Notes under the pieces: model-generated
Told to the model about the DNA's origin: nothing
Databases searched by the model: none
What the model saw: the letters and a program-made list of their open reading frames with translations, nothing else
Shown: piece by piece, positions 63,875 through 64,000 of the stretch
Position numbering within the stretch: the stretch's first letter is position 1
How the letters are laid out: each line of letters starts with the position of its first letter
Assembly (NCBI GenBank): GCA_963795335.1
Contig: CAWCHI010000004.1
Coordinates: 248,001-312,000 of the forward strand
DNA length: 64,000 nucleotides
From: Trebonia sp963795335
GTDB taxonomy: Bacteria > Actinomycetota > Actinomycetes > Streptosporangiales > Streptosporangiaceae
Reading direction: 5' to 3'
Position numbers and translations under genes: made by a program

Positions 63875-64000
63875 GGCACCTCTTCGTGCACGGATCGGGA
63901 AAACCGGCACCGGCCGGAGCGGATAGCCGCCCTTGGTGACGGCGGTAATGTAGCACGCGCTCCCCGCGGCCGGAATAGCCGCGAACGGGCAGCGGCGGGA

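Overview
The window comes from a very high G+C actinomycete, by eye around 70% or more, with third codon positions almost always G or C. Lineage markers agree: SigK/RskA with a fasciclin lipoprotein, CsoR, a DUF1707 protein, a class F sortase, a DUF574-type methyltransferase, PPOX and LLM-class flavin/F420 enzymes, ECF42 next to a DGPF/YciI protein, and many apparently leaderless genes with a TANNNT -10 box 6-7 nt before the start codon. A Streptosporangiales- or Trebonia-like organism fits, but the genus cannot be fixed from this sequence. I found no rRNA, tRNA, CRISPR array, integrase or complete insertion sequence.

Layout. 0-2.2 kb: end of a sugar-importer ATPase and a GH13 alpha-glucosidase. 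2.2-5.5: a ClpC-type AAA+ unfoldase and a PPOX protein. 5.6-16.7: penicillin acylase, L,D-transpeptidase, M50 protease, PfkB sugar kinase, an unusual TyrRS, an acyl-CoA synthetase, a Tat-exported metallophosphoesterase and a DUF1707 protein. 16.7-19.6: copper operon csoR-copZ-copA with its operator. 20-21.7: a sortase-type surface lipoprotein beside a class F sortase. 21.8-23.6: MarR plus MFS efflux. 23.7-26.1: PadR, a membrane protein and an esterase, with two matching operators. 26.2-34.7: ThrRS, a methyltransferase coupled to a MetV-MetF fusion, NYN/OST-HTH, DinB, DUF574, a truncated globin and two tandem beta-carbonic anhydrases. 34.9-39.3: a serine hydrolase, then a membrane-spanning sigma factor fused to a GH128-like domain, divergent from a thaumatin-like lipoprotein. 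39.3-43.3: rskA-sigK, a molybdopterin oxidoreductase and a fasciclin protein, with a matched pair of divergent SigK-type promoters. 44-56.2: siderophore reductase and a catabolic/transport region (LLM enzyme, HbpS-like, MetE-like, PobA-like, two binding proteins, Rbs-type importer, LhgO, VOC). 56.4-58.1: DGPF protein plus ECF42 sigma. 58.1-59.4: a lower-GC island of small unknown genes. 59.4-64: phosphotransferase remnant, DHA2 efflux pump, PPOX protein, epimerase and a membrane protein.

The two signals I find most interesting are the sigma-TM-GH128 protein paired with a thaumatin-like lipoprotein, which looks like a beta-1,3-glucan (possibly fungal wall) sensing unit, and a dispersed element of about 55 bp present four times with strictly kept internal spacing, three copies next to GC-rich tandem repeats. 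A caution for every reader: at least ten otherwise well-conserved genes carry one or more single-base frame offsets and two carry an in-frame TAG. These may be assembly errors rather than true pseudogenes, so the affected genes are annotated across the breaks.
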